Origin: Beggiatoa alba B18LD
Lineage (GTDB): Bacteria; Pseudomonadota; Gammaproteobacteria; Beggiatoales; Beggiatoaceae
DNA length: 64,000 nucleotides
Direction of reading: 5' to 3'
Assembly (NCBI RefSeq): GCF_000245015.1
Contig: NZ_JH600070.1
Coordinates: 2,835,411-2,899,410, forward strand
The position numbers and the translations under genes are program-made. Under the pieces are notes generated by a model. That model was not told the DNA's origin. It worked only from the letters and a program-made list of their open reading frames with translations, and made no database searches. Every line of letters starts with the position of its first letter. The first letter of the stretch is position 1. This document shows positions 62,843 through 64,000 of this stretch, in pieces.

Positions 62843-63642
62843 GATTCAACATGCAGATAGTTAATTAACTGTTGCTCATTTAATTGATATAAAGCATCTA
62901 AAAAGTGTAATTGCAACGTGCCTGGTCCTGCCGTTTTTTGTATCGCAATTTCCCCTGCAATCCCCATCACTGCCATAGCATGACAAGCCGCTTGATGAAA
63001 ATCTGCGTTGACGGCAACAAATGCACCGACTAACGCCGTTGCAGTACATCCTAACCCTGTGACTTTTGTCATCATTGGATGACCATTGCGAATTTTGATA
63101 ACTGCTTTATCATCAACAATATAATCAGTCGCACCACTGACAACGACCGTACACTGATAGGTTTTTGCTAATTCCAAGGCTTCCGCTACAGCCATACCGG
63201 AGCTTTCGCTACTATCTGCACCACGTGTTTTTATATTAGCAGAAACTAACGCTTTAATTTCGGAAGCATTTCCCCGAATAACACTAGGATTTGCTAATTG
63301 TAAAAGTGTTTGCATTGTCGTAGAACGTAAAGCCGTTGCTCCACAAGCAACAGGATCAATGACAATTGGCTTATTTAATTGTTTTGCTTGAATAACAGCC
63401 TTTTCCATGCCTTTGACCCAATGCGGACTTAACGTACCAATGTTAATAACTAAGGCATTTGAAATACTAACCATTTCAACCATTTCATCTTCTGCATGTG
63501 CCATTGCAGGAGAGGCTCCTAATGCTAACAATGCATTAGCAGTGTTGTTCATCACAACATAGTTAGTAATATTATGAACTAATGGAAATTGTTCACGAAT
63601 TTTAACAATATCAACCCAAATAGACTGTGGCGTAACCCGCAT
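62836..63642 (-). CDS. thiM: Hydroxyethylthiazole kinase
   Basis: 268 residues from the ATG at 63642 (MRVTPQSIW), which has AAGGTA upstream; a TTG six codons earlier is open. Signature LVHNITNYVVMNNTANALLALGASPAMAHAEDE, IDPVACGATALRS, VIRGNASEI, VVVSGATDYIVD, TGLGCTATALVGAFVAV. Phosphorylates the thiazole moiety in thiamine salvage. thiE is not next to it. No TPP riboswitch (no THI-box consensus) was recognised in the 358 bases upstream. Confidence 0.94.
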   Translation of the reverse strand: MRVTPQSIWVDIVKIREQFPLVHNITNYVVMNNTANALLALGASPAMAHAEDEMVEMVSISNALVINIGTLSPHWVKGMEKAVIQAKQLNKPIVIDPVACGATALRSTTMQTLLQLANPSVIRGNASEIKALVSANIKTRGADSSESSGMAVAEALELAKTYQCTVVVSGATDYIVDDKAVIKIRNGHPMMTKVTGLGCTATALVGAFVAVNADFHQAACHAMAVMGIAGEIAIQKTAGPGTLQLHFLDALYQLNEQQLINYLHVESC

Positions 63643-64000
63643 TATCTGTACCTTATTCAAGTTTAGATTTATGTGGCAAGAAAAACTGCTTTTATACGCA
63701 AAGTTGATGGGGATTGCAATTGAAGATTATGCAAGGCAGACACAATAAGAATTGTTCATTATGTCCTTGAAGAGGATATGAGAAAAAATTGATGATTACC
63801 AAAAACTACGAAGGTAACTACCCAGTACTAGGGACATGGATAGTAGGAGATATTGCAAGTGGTTTAGGCGTTCGCGAGGACGTGAGTCCGATAACGAAGA
63901 ACTCCTCGCGTTTTGTCCCACACCTGTTTAAATAAACTTCAACACTGGGAACGCAACCCAAAAAAAACCCTCTAAGAAAACTTAGAGGGTTGGTATAAGG
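63643..64000. other. Right-edge region upstream of thiM, with a structured inverted repeat
   Basis: No complete gene. 63873-63880 CGCGAGGA pairs with 63903-63910 TCCTCGCG; inside, GGAC-GTGA-GTCC forms a GNRA-type hairpin, and the + strand reads ATAACGAAGAACTCC. One + frame ends VREDVSPITKNSS...LFK at a TAA near 63932. The look recalls right ends of IS200/IS605 TnpB elements, but the match is weak and no tnpB body is present. Confidence 0.3.
63966..63991 (-). terminator. Intrinsic terminator of a minus-strand gene beyond the right edge
   Basis: 11-bp stem AACCCTCTAAG / CTTAGAGGGTT with AAAA loop. The A-run 63958-63967 on + gives a U-tract on the minus strand, so it ends a transcript entering from the right. 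Confidence 0.8.

Noticed and set aside
63643..63960. TPP riboswitch upstream of thiM
   Set aside because: No THI-box consensus (CTGAGA ... ACCC...GAACCTGATC...) was found on the minus strand despite the thiamine gene context.

Overview
The window looks like chromosomal DNA of an AT-rich gammaproteobacterium. A periplasmic nitrate reductase operon (napFDAGHBC), Gram-negative envelope genes (RND efflux pair, TpsB porin, LprI-like protein, TonB-free surface protein), large hybrid histidine kinases, an SSS-type sensor kinase, and NACHT and Ser/Thr-kinase proteins with WD40/pentapeptide/TPR repeats all fit a Beggiatoa-like member of the Thiotrichales. That assignment is inferred from gene content; there is no rRNA or tRNA in the window to confirm it.

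Layout. 1-4.3 kb: an exported surface protein cut by the left edge, a long regulatory-looking gap, a two-domain glycosyltransferase and a membrane-anchored thermonuclease. 4.6-10.1 kb: a CbrX/CbrA-like small membrane protein plus symporter-kinase, an ABC-type substrate-binding protein and a secreted Lys/Thr/Pro-rich protein, all in DNA whose + strand is rich in A and C whichever way the genes run. 10.1-29.9 kb: a NACHT-pentapeptide-WD40 protein, a CHRD protein, a hybrid kinase directly followed by a Septu-like ptuAB pair, an unfamiliar nuclease/phosphoribosyltransferase-like pair, an RND pump, and an HTH/nucleotidyltransferase toxin-antitoxin-like pair. 30.8-42.2 kb: a Ser/Thr kinase, aroQ-accB-accC, a DNA methyltransferase fused to a nuclease-like domain, an M50 protease-YciO-LprI operon and a TpsB transporter. 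42.7-48.8 kb: the nap operon. 49-64 kb: bacterioferritin, a DUF123 protein, a response-regulator kinase, a Bat-type VWA-TPR protein, a PIN pair, TPR protein, small lipoprotein, apaH, panC, hypE, and an apparent thiM-thiD-permease-permease operon.

The most distinctive non-coding signal is a set of dispersed palindromic elements. Family A is 73 bp long, with TAG(T/C)AAACG-type inverted ends and TA target duplications. Family B is about 200-300 bp, with ACCTGAGTTCGGCGAG / CTCGCCGAACTCAGGT ends, 7-8 bp flanking duplications and interchangeable palindromic cores that include 9-bp tandem units. A is nested in B at 4.4 kb and B is nested in A at 21.6 kb. Family B ends repeatedly abut or supply stop codons of neighbouring genes. 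A degenerate IS630-like transposase fragment lies between an A and a B copy at 30.1-30.3 kb.

The candidates for something undescribed are the nuclease-like/PRTase-like gene pair at 21.9-23.5 kb, the hybrid kinase-Septu arrangement at 15-21.3 kb, the NACHT protein with a possible nuclease-like N-terminus, and the reciprocal A/B nested repeat system. Domain calls were made by eye from motifs; no database search was run.
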